Source: Cyanodermella asteris
Taxonomy: Eukaryota > Ascomycota > Lecanoromycetes > Ostropales > Stictidaceae
DNA: 64,000 nucleotides
Direction of reading: 5' to 3'
NCBI GenBank assembly: GCA_900618795.1
Contig: UYJD01000017.1
Span: 312,314-376,313, forward strand
Every line of letters begins with the position of its first letter. The stretch's first letter is position 1. A program made the position numbers and the translations under genes. Positions 22,691-33,188 of this stretch are shown one piece after another. The notes below the pieces were generated by a model that was not told the DNA's origin, did no database searches, and saw only the letters and a program-made list of their open reading frames with translations.

Positions 22691-23479
22691 GGAGAGGGCT
22701 CCAGAAGTCAGCTCGACAACTGAGCAGAAGTTACACTGCAGTATGATGATGCACATCGATGAAACGAACCCGCTTTCCTCTTTCCTGGTATCTTGATGTG
22801 AACTGCTTGGGTTAGATTGGTGATCGTTGATCGTAAGCGCTTCAGGTCGCGTGCAGCTGTGAATAATCTCATGAAATTTCTTGAAAGACACAACATATGG
22901 TCTGTGCACACAATGAGAAGTCTAGATGACGCGAGCATGGATCTGGCGAGTCTTCTTCAACTTGTTTGGGCTCTGGAGTGATGTGCGTCTTCTGTCCAAA
23001 GTCCCGGAATCGCCTCTCGTTTGTCGACGACAGGCTCAGCGAGCTGAAAAGACATGAGAGTCGCAATTCCGATTGCACCTGACGCGAATGTACGAAAACT
23101 GTCCGCAGGAAAAGAAGGCAGAGTGGGCTTATTTTACGGTGGTTTGGAATTTGGCGAGAGGTGCTGTCGCTCAATGTCACGTGAATTCGTCTGTCGCACC
23201 TTCGAGCAGCAGCCGAGTTGAATGTGGAGCAAGAAGTACGGATGCTGGTGTGCCAAGGCCACCTGTGAGGCGGCTGATGTGTCCCACGCTGTATTGCTTC
23301 AGAGCCCAAGTCTCCATGTCGCGAGTGATCTTTGGGCGAAGAGCCGAATTGTCTCTTGACTCCCCAGTCTCACCTTTTACGACGAGATTGATCCACAAGC
23401 CACTGTCGTCCACATGAAACCACCAGGAGTCATCACTGCTATCTGAGGATCTTTCTTCTCACCCGTTGTACTATTCTTT
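22691..23479. other. intergenic between repeat array and Pch2 3' end
   Basis: I see no supportable gene here. Open frames on the minus strand (22,869-23,309 and 22,607-22,909) lack domains and overlap each other in different frames. The Pch2 3' UTR is expected at the right side. Confidence 0.45.
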
Positions 23480-25063
23480 TCAGCCGTAGATGGTGCGAAC
23501 ATTTCCATCACCCTTTCGTGTCGCTTTTCTATTGGTCCGAGTCGCACATTCGCTGCGGATACTCTTTTCGAGAGCATCGAATGCTTGTGAGAGATTGACG
23601 GTTTCACACTCCGAATGGAAAACCAGTGAAGTCCAGGGAAGCTTGCTCAGCGATCTTGCGCTCAGGCCCTTGGCATCTTTTGCAAGCTGCTCAAGTCGTC
23701 GTGCCGTTTCGTGTTCGCTGTCGTCCGTGTACAGGATTAGGGCCTCAAACCGCGGCAGTCTCAACTCAGATATACCGCTCTTCTCTTCGTCTGTGGTCAG
23801 CGACACTGACAGGCTCGACGGCCCTGTGATTGTTCCATTTTCCAACAGCTGCAGATATTTGCGGCGCAGTATCTCGTATCGTGCACCAAGGCTGGGCTTT
23901 GGAATCTGCCACTTGAAGTCAAATCTGTCAAGAAAAGCTCTGTCCTAGTTGATTGTGTAAGCTTGTCCTATTTCTTTCATTGGGTGCAACATACCATGGC
24001 ATTGACAAGGTTACTGGTGCAAAACACAATCAAGCTGTGATGTTCTCTCATCCGGTCGACTGCTGTCAGGAGGGCGTTCAGCGCTCTCAAGGCATCCTTG
24101 GGTTCAGCGGATAACCCACTATCGTCCTCCCTGGACGCTGCCATGCTCTCCACCTCATCGATAATCACGCATACGAGTGGCGGCTGAGCTACATTTAGAA
24201 CAGAAGAGATGCGCTCAAACAGCTCCTGAACAAGGCGTGCGCTTTCTCCAAAATACTTGCTGTGCAGCGCATGCGCATCAATCTCAAGCAGTACCGCTTC
24301 CGGGAAGTCGTCCTCGAAATGGAGAGCGAGCTTTTGGGCTAGTGCTCGACAGAGGCTACTCTTTCCTGATCCGGGAGCACCCCACAGCAAAATCATGCCG
24401 CTGAAGATTTTGCTCGCCGCCTTGACTATACGCCCACTTGATTGGCGAACTTGAGGTCTCGTGAACTCGACTGTTACGTGTCAGCCGATGATCAATCGGA
24501 AAGGTAGCTAAATCTCTACTTACATGTTCTCTGTAAGGATTTGAAAATCTGACGATGTATAGGTGGGTCGAACGTCAGTTCTTTCCAAGCCGCGACTAAA
24601 TTTCGTGTTGGCAACATCTCGATCCTGATCGGCATCTGTAGGTCGTCCGAGTCTCCCTTCAGTCGGCGCTCGATGCTTTCAGTGGCTGAATTGTCATCGC
24701 TGTTGTATATCTGTCAAGTTTTGTCAGTACTACCGGCAGTATTTGGATTCGGATGATGCTACTCGATGAGCCACAATGACGGGTAGCCTCGCTGTCAAGT
24801 CAATTCCGTTGGCCCAGTCAATCTCCGAGACGATGGAGTCTGTGTCAAATGCAAACTCTATAACACCTGCAGGAAGCCCAGCTGAGTGGAAAATCAGCAG
24901 ATAGGGGGCAAAGAAGGCAGGGTAGCGGCTTACACAGATCCGAGAAAGCTTCATCCGAGGGATAGTAGGAGGTCTCGGCTGGAAAAACGTCCAAGAGCCA
25001 CGTCCTTGCCAAATCGCAAAGCCCCGGAATGTCATGGTCGGCGAAGACTTTGAAGACCGGCAT
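23480..25063 (-). CDS. PCH2: Pch2/TRIP13 AAA+ ATPase (HORMA remodeller)
   Basis: Five exons fit in phase: 25063-24934, 24881-24763, 24710-24524, 24470-23995 and 23944-23480, with introns of 52, 52, 53 and 50 nt. The product is 458 residues, close to human TRIP13 (432). Walker A is GAPGSGKSSL near 176-185, Walker B is VCVIIDEVES near 245-254 and a sensor-1-like FCTSNLV follows. After the fourth intron comes AFLDRFDF, the conserved arginine-finger region of the family. Pch2 unfolds HORMA-domain proteins, acting on meiotic axes (Hop1) and on Mad2 in the spindle checkpoint. The start is the first ATG in the open N-terminal exon. The frame stays open upstream to about 25143 without an ATG, and a phase-compatible intron (25144-25226) could add an earlier exon, so the N-terminus is provisional. 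Confidence 0.85.
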
Positions 25064-25706
25064 CCGCGCTGCTTTTCCTTCTGGTTTCAGGCCCGACTTT
25101 GGTAGTGGAGAGTCGATACGAGCTGCGTTTGCTATCGTGGGTACTTGTGAAGGGAGCGCTCAAAGAAACGTTTGCTGAAAGAAATCCTGTCTAGCATCAT
25201 GAAGTTCAGGTTCGATTTGTGCTTACCAGCTCCTGCCGCACAAAGATGGCTTACTCCGCCCTTATTTGCCACAGGAAGGCGCGACCAAGACGGAAAAGAG
25301 CTTGATGAGAAAACGCAATGACGGTGGATTTTTCCCCGGCTTCTCTGCATTTTTCGAGCACCAACATGAGATCTTTCGGTCGAAAGGGCCATCATATGGC
25401 TGGCAAAACGCGACATAATGCGCATGTGGCTCGCTCAATGCCGATCATCCACCCTGCGCTGCTTATATCAGATCGAACGGTGCTCGCGGTTGCACTCATT
25501 TGTGCGGCCCAGTCCTCTCCTTTGAGAGTCCTCAATAGTGTTATTTTGGGTGTGGAACCTTGCGTGTAGAGCGTGCAGTCTGCTTACTTCCCACGTTTCC
25601 CAAGGCAGGTTTTGCATTTGCGTCTATCAATCTATTTCCAGGATACGCGCCCCCAACATGAGTTCCATTATCGCACGATCAAGTGCCCTGCATATACCAG
25701 TCGTGC
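25064..25706. other. Pch2 upstream region / HIS1 3' flank
   Basis: On the minus strand, 25367-25251 encodes a 38-codon frame beginning MLVLEKCREAGEKST; its stop overlaps a GTAAGC donor-like sequence. It may be an upstream ORF of Pch2. A second donor-like GTAAGC at 25226 is phase-compatible with the Pch2 frame through an AG at 25144. Toward 25,700 the HIS1 3' UTR is expected. Confidence 0.35.
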
Positions 25707-26693
25707 TCAGTCCGTTCTCGAATTCATAATGCTCGTAATCAAGATGTCAGTAGCTCCAATCTTGTCTAACTCATCCATAGTGTCGGCCATCTTCTTCTTC
25801 TCGACCATCACGCTAACTGCGGCCCAGCCTTCTTGTTCAAGCGATGTCACGGTAGGGGCTCGCTTTCCGGGTGTGATTTTAGACGCTTCGGGTAGCTTGG
25901 TGCGGGGAATGTTGTATGCACAGAGAACAAAGCGCTGCGCGTTGATGACACCACGAATTCGAGAGGCTATCAAGTTGACCAGCTCCGAATTTGATGTCTT
26001 CTTGGACCGGATCAAGACGGCCGAACTCTCCACCACGGTGTCGATTGCCTTCAAGCCCGCTGCTTTCATCGTTTCTCCAGACTCGACAAGATCGACAATA
26101 CCGTCGGCGACGCCGAGAGCGCAGGCAGCTTCAACGCTGCCACCAACGTACATGACCTTAGTGCTTAATTGTCGGCCTAGCACCTGGCTGTCGCGTCGCC
26201 GTATCCCTTCAAGACCTGCAAAAAACTGTTCGGTCAGACCGGTGAAGCTTGTCACGACATTCTTGCCAAGAAGTTGGCTGGATTCTTGGATGCCACCATT
26301 CTCCGGCACCTGGACTTGGAGCTTGCATTTTCCGAATCCCAGATCCATAATTTCCTCTATCCCACCCACTCTCAAGGCATCTGACTCGTTAGAACCACCG
26401 ATGATGATGTTGTTGTTGGTATTCTCCGAACTGGCAGCATGGTACTCTGCAACGGTGTCTCGCCCTGTGATACCAAGATCTACACGACCTTCACCCACGA
26501 ATGTTGGAATGTCCGCTGCTGGAAGGAAAACGAGGGCAATTTCCAGGTTCTTGACGAGGGCAATGTCAAGTCTGTGCTCACGGCGAAACTGGATATCGCT
26601 GCCGGCCAGTAAGTCCAGAGTCGGCCCCTGAAGTCGGCCCTTTTTTGGCACCGCGAACAGCAGACGTCCTTCGAGATGGTTGACGAGATCCAT
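25707..26693 (-). CDS. HIS1: ATP phosphoribosyltransferase, first step of histidine biosynthesis
   Basis: This single-exon gene encodes 328 residues. It condenses ATP with PRPP to form phosphoribosyl-ATP, the committed, histidine-inhibited step. The N-terminus MDLVNHLEGRLLFAVPKKGR is typical of fungal HIS1. Also seen are VDLGITGRDTVAEY (catalytic periplasmic-binding-like fold), a GGSVEAACALGVADGIVDLV segment that matches the PRPP-binding region, and a C-terminal regulatory domain ending with the feedback-type ADTMDELDKIGATDILI. It is slightly longer than yeast His1 (297). I chose the ATG at 26693 over the in-frame one nine codons upstream because family members start with MDLV. It diverges from RPS28. 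Confidence 0.94.
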   Translation of the reverse strand: MDLVNHLEGRLLFAVPKKGRLQGPTLDLLAGSDIQFRREHRLDIALVKNLEIALVFLPAADIPTFVGEGRVDLGITGRDTVAEYHAASSENTNNNIIIGGSNESDALRVGGIEEIMDLGFGKCKLQVQVPENGGIQESSQLLGKNVVTSFTGLTEQFFAGLEGIRRRDSQVLGRQLSTKVMYVGGSVEAACALGVADGIVDLVESGETMKAAGLKAIDTVVESSAVLIRSKKTSNSELVNLIASRIRGVINAQRFVLCAYNIPRTKLPEASKITPGKRAPTVTSLEQEGWAAVSVMVEKKKMADTMDELDKIGATDILITSIMNSRTD

Positions 26694-27577
26694 TGTTATC
26701 TCTATTTGACCAATTAGCAAGATGGGCTATAAGAGTTCGAGAACAAACAGCGCGCCTGTATTGCCTAGCGTACTCAGAAGATGCATCGCGGGTGCACTGC
26801 TGTGCTGCTTCTTCCACTCGAACACAGGTTGAAATCGAACTGGATCTGCATGGCAATCGCTGCAACAGAAACCCAACCAGTGTGCAACACTGGCCCAGAA
26901 ACGAACCCGTCATCTGCCTTCTGAATCATGTCGTTTGGCCAAGACGTGGTCGGCCTAATGATCAAGTCCTAGGGCATGCCGTGCCTGTGGTCAAGGACCG
27001 AGCTACCTAGACAGCCATATTTGACTTCCTTCGCGTCGCGGGCTTCATAATTGTTTTTCAGGTGGCTCTGGATTGGACTTCCCGTGTTCATTTGACGTCG
27101 GCAAAGCAGTGTTGACTTTGTTATGCAAGGAAATAGATTCCAGCAGAAGACAAGAGCACATCAACAAGATGAAAGGTGCACAAGCACTCACCAGGCAAGC
27201 TTCAGGCGACGGCGGTAGCAGGACACTTTTGGGGGACCTTCAATGCTCGAGCATTCCAATCCGTGCCAGTGCTTGCCAAACTTTTTATTTTCCTGCAATT
27301 GCCCGAACCCCGCCCAGGTTCGAGTCAGAGCTCAGCCACCTGAATTGAAGATCGTGGCTTGAGGCTACTCGCAGTCGTGCACGTGGCACTGTCCTTCCTG
27401 TGGCTGCAGGATTTGCCCGCCAAGGCGATTCATTGGGTTGCTTGTGCCAGTTTCGTGCGCGGAAGCCCTAGCGGCGCGCCGCTCATTACCATTGCAAACC
27501 AGCAAACACCTCAATCAGCAAACCCACCTGCCTCCTCCAACAAGACTACAAAACAAGTTCATCTCTTTTCAACCAAG
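26694..27577. promoter_or_regulatory. divergent HIS1 / RPS28 promoter region
   Basis: The 884 bp lie between two divergent starts. No TGACTCA (Gcn4/CpcA) element was seen. The last ~100 bp before the RPS28 ATG are CA/CT-rich and purine-poor, as in highly expressed ribosomal protein 5' leaders. No gene was seen inside. Confidence 0.4.
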
Positions 27578-28072
27578 ATGGATTCTGCCAAGGTTCCCGT
27601 CAAGCTTGTCAAGGTCACCCGCGTTCTCGGCCGCACTGGTGAGCTACACAAGCGAGAAGACCATCTTCGCGGGCCAAAATTGCTAACCACAGCCTCCTAG
27701 GATCCCGAGGTGGTGTTACCCAGGTCCGCGTCGAGTTCATGGACGACCAGACCCGCTCCATTATCCGTAACGTCAAGGGTCCAGGTACGTGAAGAAACTG
27801 TTCGGCAATATCCACAAGGCAGCTGTGCGGTTCCTCGACTCTTCCTCTGGTGATGAAGGTATTCATTGCGAATGGAGCACCCATGAGCGCAAATTTCATA
27901 CCAAAATGTTTCAAGACGGGACTGAAATGAGGAAGAGCGACGATGGACAGCGCATACCAGGGCCTGGGACCTCGCAACATTCCGAATGCAGTACTGACTG
28001 CATCTTACAGTTCGCGAGGACGACATTCTTTGCCTGCTCGAATCTGAGCGTGAGGCCAGAAGATTGCGATAA
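27578..28072 (+). CDS. RPS28: 40S ribosomal protein S28 (eS28)
   Basis: Three exons (27578-27638, 27701-27784, 28011-28072) give a 68-residue protein. Exon 1 encodes [20 protein letters not shown], exon 2 [20 protein letters not shown] and on, exon 3 [20 protein letters not shown], all matching eS28 (yeast 67 residues). eS28 sits in the small subunit near the mRNA exit channel. Intron 1 is 62 nt with a perfect branch TGCTAAC (27681-27687). Intron 2 is 226 nt, much longer than any other placed here, and carries a C/D snoRNA. Confidence 0.97.
27839..27937 (+). ncRNA. intronic C/D-box snoRNA, U21 (SNORD21)-like, in RPS28 intron 2
   Basis: Box C GTGATGA is at 27850-27856 and box D CTGA at 27922-27925. 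A perfect 9-bp terminal stem closes them: CTCTTCCTC (27839-27847) pairs with GAGGAAGAG (27929-27937), with 2 and 3 nt between stem and boxes as expected for a kink-turn. One nucleotide upstream of box D, TGTTTCAAGACGGG (27907-27920) is complementary over 14 nt to the universal LSU rRNA segment CCCGUCUUGAAACA. By the D+5 rule, C27917 pairs with the G of CCCG, so the predicted product is 2'-O-methylation of that G. From memory this corresponds to the human 28S G site guided by U21. It should be released from the excised intron by exonucleases. Confidence 0.85.
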
Positions 28073-28469
28073 AGGAAGAGAGGGATTATGTCAGCGGTCG
28101 TGTGTTATGAAAGGCTGGAGCAGGTCGATTCGGAGGATAGAAACAGGCTCTCAAAACGAGACTCGACCACTAGGCATGGCGCATACGGTTAACGGCGCGA
28201 TTGTGCCTACCAGTACGTTTGGTGCTGAATGAAATGCTATCGAATGGGTTCATGATACCCCCTTTCACAGAGACCTTCGCTGAAGCAGCATGTGGCAATT
28301 TGCCAAGTTCTTTCCGAATTTCTATCTATTTCCGTCGTGAGCAACGTACATCTCTGCCGTTTCTATATCATCACCCATCCCGTGCAAGAGATCTCCGAGT
28401 CGGAAGACAAACCTAGTCATCGAATGTCAAGTGTTAGAACATGGAAGCCAACTACCGCTTGGCCTGAAC
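28073..28469. other. convergent 3' region of RPS28 and GPD
   Basis: It holds the 3' UTRs of two converging genes. No further gene or structure was seen. Confidence 0.45.
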
Positions 28470-29889
28470 TCAGACACCCGAACAACTGCCTGCGAGAAAA
28501 CGTCACAGTCTTGACGAACCCACACGGCTCTCAATCTTGCCCTCACCTTCAATCAAGTCAGGAAGGTCCTGCGGTTTGTTGTGACCTTGCACAATTTGAT
28601 AAACTGCAGTGAACAGGGGAAACTCCTTCTCAAGCTTTCGCGCGCGCAAAAACCTGAAGACCTCCTCACTGGTACCGATGCCTTGGAGAATCTAGATCTG
28701 TTAGTTGTGCGGTAACCGGACAAGGGCATTTTGCAGATCAATGTGCATTCATGCTTACCTGGCCATTTAGCTCCCGCTTCTCGATTTCATGCACGTTTTT
28801 TGACTCTTCGGTAGCCATTCTAGCACATCTGAAGTTGCGCCCGGAGCTGCAGCTGGTAATCAGATCCGCCACACCGGCCGACTCTTCGGTGAACGTCGTT
28901 TCCTTGACACCCTTGTTGGGGAAGAAGCGTTTCGCGAAGTTGATCATCTCCAGCAAGCCAACCCGCATGATCGCAGCTTTGGCGTTGTCTCCCCAGCCCA
29001 TGCCAATGACAAAACCAGCGGCCAGAGCCACAATGTTCTTCAATGCGCCAGCCAGAGAAACGGCTGTGACATCCGATGTGACACGAACATGGAAATATGG
29101 TCTGTGGAAGAGTGTCTTTAAGGTTGCGTTGTCGATCGGGGGATAGCTATCTGGCAAAGCTTGCAGCCTCAATGATTTCTTGCCAGCAGAAGCAGATGGA
29201 CTACCAATTTGACCTGGAGAGTCTATCCCGGGAGGGTCATATGCGACTGTAGTTTCACAGAACTTCTCCTTGGCGACCTCTGTAGCAACATTGGCCCCTG
29301 ATAGTGCACCACAGTAGATGTTCAAGCGTTCCGAGATAACATCACTGAAGAGGCTGATGTCGGACTCAGAGACGCTTACGCCTTTGATGCAGCTGATGCC
29401 ACGGGCAAATGGGACGACGTGGCCAACTAGATCGTCACAAGACTGACTGATGAACTGGTGGGGAAGATTGAAGACAAGTATGGTTGCACCCTTTACACTG
29501 TCCTTGATATCCGGGTTGGCGTGGAGGTTTTTGGGAAGTTTGATGTCCGGAAGGTATTTGATGTTTTCGTGGAGCTCGTTGATCAGGCGAGAAAGAGGTT
29601 GTTTCTGGGATGCGAGGTTGGATGATGCATGAGGTGAGTCCTTAGGAATCTGATATTGCTCCTCAAATACCCACATTTGCACATCCTTTTCGAAAAGATC
29701 GGGGTGTGCTGCTGTGTTTTCGGCTACAATCTTGGCAATCGTGGTGCCCCAATTGCCTGAGCCAACGATGGCAACCTTGTGTTTCTTCTGGTGCGCCATA
29801 ACGGTGGAGTGAAGTCTTGTCGGATTGCGAGTTGCCCAGGAGCAAGGCCGGTGTAAAGGTCTCGTGAGCGGCGAATAAGCTCTCAACAT
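28470..29889 (-). CDS. GPD1: NAD-dependent glycerol-3-phosphate dehydrogenase, alternative C-termini
   Basis: The enzyme reduces dihydroxyacetone phosphate to glycerol-3-phosphate, for glycerol/osmolyte and lipid synthesis and NADH re-oxidation. Exon 1 (29889-28759) carries [15 protein letters not shown] (Rossmann NAD loop), NLPHQFI, the catalytic lysine region [20 protein letters not shown] and [12 protein letters not shown]. Exon 2 starts at 28691 after a 67-nt intron. A third, 57-nt intron (28546-28490; GTGAGG...CTCGCAG) can be spliced to end the protein GSCSGV (stop at 28470; 431 residues). If it is retained, the stop is at 28503 and the protein (439 residues) ends GSSRL, an SRL peroxisomal PTS1. 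The first ATG (29889) gives an Arg-rich, acid-free leader resembling a mitochondrial presequence; a second ATG at 29799 (MAHQKKHK) gives the cytosolic form. Confidence 0.93.
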
Positions 29890-31924
29890 ACACGAAAGTA
29901 AGTATGAGCCTCAACAAAAGCTATAAACCGTTTGAAAAAGATGCTTGCGTCGTAGAGTCGTGGAATGGAACAACTCAAAGATCCATCAAGGACAATGGGT
30001 ATACGACGGCCCCCTTGTTGATCTCGTAGATTGCTGCATGAGTGGTTGAATCGAATCTGGGTAGAGCTGTCAGACCCAACAACTTGAAAGCGCCGCTCCC
30101 TGTTTCTCCCGGAGAACCTCATTATGTCATTTTCACGTGGCTGCCGCATGCTCCCGATGAGTCCGAGTCAACGGCCACGACGTCCTGGACGCCAGGTACA
30201 TTGAAGACATATATTCCGTCTTTACGGCACTTTGCAACGACCGCGGCGACCGGTTCGTTTGCAGTCAGTCTAAGGCTGGGATGGTCGACAGGAGTGCCCA
30301 ACAGGGGTCCTCCACTCCCCAAGTCCGCCCTCCTCCGCCCGCTTGCCGAGGACAGACCGGCGAACAAGACGACCACGCCATTTATTTCTATGGTTCTTGA
30401 ACCCTGCAGTCATTGAACGCTACAGATGAGGACACAGCGTCACGCTCTAATCAAGAGAACGGCTCTGGTAGGTACCTCGGCTGCAGCGTGTTACGCTGCA
30501 TAAGTTCAAATCTCGGCGCTTAGTGCTTTCAGCAATCGAGAACAAATGCTTGTGGTCGCGTGCTCAAGTTAGATTTGCTTCAAGCATCAAAGAGCTACCA
30601 TGTCCTTGTTGGGCATGCTTACTGGTGTGACTGCCTCAGGAACTGAAGTATTCCCGCCTTCAAGAATTGGGGATATTGTCTCGAAAACCGCGCATTCATG
30701 ACATGACGTCGCATGATTTTACAATTGTTGTCGACGGCCACACCCAATGACGTTATTACTGAAAGATCTCGATATGTAACTTAATTGCAAAGGCCTTTTG
30801 GTAAAGCACACTCTCACTCTTGTAACACGCCGAATCGTCGACAGGAGGATTGCTTATTTCTTTGACGGAATCCAGTGGCAAGACTCCACCTGCTGGACTG
30901 CGGGCCAGGACATGTGACGGAGGGCCAGGATCCCGTGCGAAAGTGAAGGCACAATACAGTATGTTAGAGTTCTTGTCCAGCTTGATCTGAAATACGTTGC
31001 AAACTCCCAGGCACTGTGGTTTATGCCCAGCGGGCGAAGCTCAAGCTAGACCATTGGCCGAACGAATGTCTTTGGGTTTCCCCCTTTCCCGCTGCCGTCG
31101 TCTCATCTTATACCTCCTATTTGCCTTCTCAACGCCAGAAACGCATGCTTCGCGAAGTTCTCTGGCCATGGACTTTTACATACTTTGCACTCTATTGGCA
31201 GAGCGAGTGAGCCACATCTCGTTATCACTTCGAAGCTGCAACTCGTATGGAGCTCCTGTTTGGTTTAGTGCCATTGCCCTCTCAGCTTTCCATGATGATG
31301 CGTCGTCAAGATCCGCAGTGCGCTCGGCAAGGCTCGTCTCACCATGTTTCCAGGGCGGTACTCAGCCCACTGGGATTCTCATCAAGTCAAGTGGGGCTCC
31401 AGGCTTAAGAGACTCGTTGTGACTGGGTACCTGCAATGGTCTTTTCGCATACTCTGAAAAGAGAGCTGGCAATTCGATGCCTGCCTTTCCAAGCTTCTTT
31501 CTACCCTTGGAAGTTGTGACGACTACATGCTGACATGTTGTTACTGCCTCGCCCGCTGCCTCGAGGGTAATATTGTCTTGGTTGCGGCCCAGATATTGAT
31601 TGGTCGGAAGCCACATCTCTACATTGACATGACAGGCTAACTCTTGACCTGCAGAAGATTAGCCAACCAGTAACACCAAGTAAACGAAGCGACTCCACGG
31701 GTGGGTAAGTACTGTTCCGCGAGACTGATGAGCACTTACTGTCCCTTGTTCATTGCCTGGAACGGCACCTGCCAGAAGTTGCGCTCGTGGACGGTGAGCT
31801 TGTGCTGGCAGCCTTTACACATCTTCATCCCTCACATTTCAACTACTGATCTCCTCTTCGTATTGTTTCTCTTGTCATTCTCTCGGTGCTTGTCACCACC
31901 CATGTCAACAACACAGACCGGATC
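29890..31924. other. gene-poor 2-kb region
   Basis: No reading frame here has a recognisable domain. The left end should hold the GPD promoter and the right end the promoter of the rhodopsin-domain pseudogene. Short frames (30,042-30,416 plus, 30,997-31,422 plus, 31,362-31,616 minus) overlap each other and look random. A tRNA T-loop-like GTTCAAATC at 30504-30512 lacks a paired stem. Confidence 0.4.
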
Positions 31925-33188
31925 ATGACAGTAATCCATCAAGCACGGGACAATATCATTATTCCGACACCATTGGGACAAACGAAGTATGATTTCGTGC
32001 TATTTGCAGCGGGCGGCTTCAGTGAGGTGGCAATCGTGCTGACGATACTTACAATCGGATTCGTGGCTCTGCGCTTTTATTCGAGGCGAATGACACGGAT
32101 GGGATCAAGGGCGATGACTGGACCATTCTGGTGGCGAGCATTTTGGCGGTCGTTCTTTGCTCTCTTTGCATCGCGGATACGGTCATTGCATCGGGATCTG
32201 ACGATATTGATTGATCTTCAACGTCGTTGTGCCCGCAACATCCATCAGGGTAGGATTGAGTACGGATTCCTGATCTTTGTTGCCAGCGCTGACATAGTTC
32301 CTTAGTTCGCGTGCGCAATCGCTGCTATATACGCCTCGATTCTTGCGCTGGTCAAGATTTATATTCTGCTCCTGTACAAACGCATCTTTACTCAACGATG
32401 GTTGCACCTTGCCACAACGGCTCTCATTCTGGTGACAATAGCTTCTTGGGGCTTATTTATTGCGGCCGTCACCATTTTTTCGATCAAGCTCGACGAAGCC
32501 TTCCACGGCGCCACCAGTCGTGCATCATGGGGAAACAACACAGGCGGCCCTGATCCTGGATGTTGTCATTGACTTCATCGTCCTCATCCCGCCCACGCCG
32601 ACTATATGGAACTTGAAAATGAGCTTCGGACGCAAGATTCAAGTCCTCGGTCTGTTTGCCATCGGGAGCTTGTGGATGATCGCCTCGGCTGTTCGTTTGC
32701 TTTACCTGTCTCAAAGCGTCTACACGTCCGACGTCCGCGACGACGGCAGATTTCCGCAAGCAGTTCAGGTGAGCTTCTACTTCACTATCACTGCAACCTG
32801 CCTAGGCATATGCCACGCCTGTCTTGCGACATTGAGACCGCTCATCGATATAATACTCTCCAAAAACCAACGGTTCCACTCGTTACTGCGCCAGCTTTCT
32901 TCGTCAAAACTCACGTCGCGAGGTGCGCGGACCTACTTCCAGAGCGGTGACACATATACAACCATACAGAACAGGCAATCTGAAAATACGCGTGGCGTAG
33001 TGGCCGCATTGGCAACAGATAACATCAAGTCTAACCCGGAGACCACCGCAAATGTCACCATGGTTCCACTTGCGCTCGAGAGCGAATGCAACAAGAACTT
33101 GCCCGACGTTCCTCGTTCTCCGGCGAGTGGTATGCCTGTCAGCCGCAGTGAGCAGGCTTTGCCAGCCCAAGGTCGAGGATGGACATGA
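31925..33188 (+). pseudogene. frameshifted rhodopsin-domain (Pth11-like, 7-TM) membrane protein gene
   Basis: The pieces follow the fungal rhodopsin-domain family (SAT4/Pth11-like) in order. TM1 VAIVLTILTIGFVALRFYSR is in frame 2; GIKGDDWTILVASILAVVL (the family's DDW and TM2) is in another frame from about 32,097; KIYILLLYKRIF (family KLSILLFYRRIF) comes after a probable 56-nt intron ending at 32306; QAALILDVVIDFIVLIPPTP with NLKM (TM6 region) is again frame-shifted from about 32,540; and an intact TM7 and cytoplasmic tail run to 33188. The first shift sits in an ACAC dinucleotide run, the second in AACAACACA. Family members are surface sensors or receptors. Two frame breaks argue for a pseudogene, but assembly error at short repeats is possible. 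The start ATG (31925) is provisional. Confidence 0.65.

Noticed and set aside
22739-22900. C/D snoRNA candidate with ATGATGA near 22,745
   Set aside because: No CTGA box D at a suitable distance and no terminal stem.
27639-27700. snoRNA in RPS28 intron 1
   Set aside because: The intron is only 62 nt and shows no box C/D pair.
30504-30512. tRNA T-loop-like GTTCAAATC
   Set aside because: The flanking bases do not form a T stem and no A box or acceptor stem fits.
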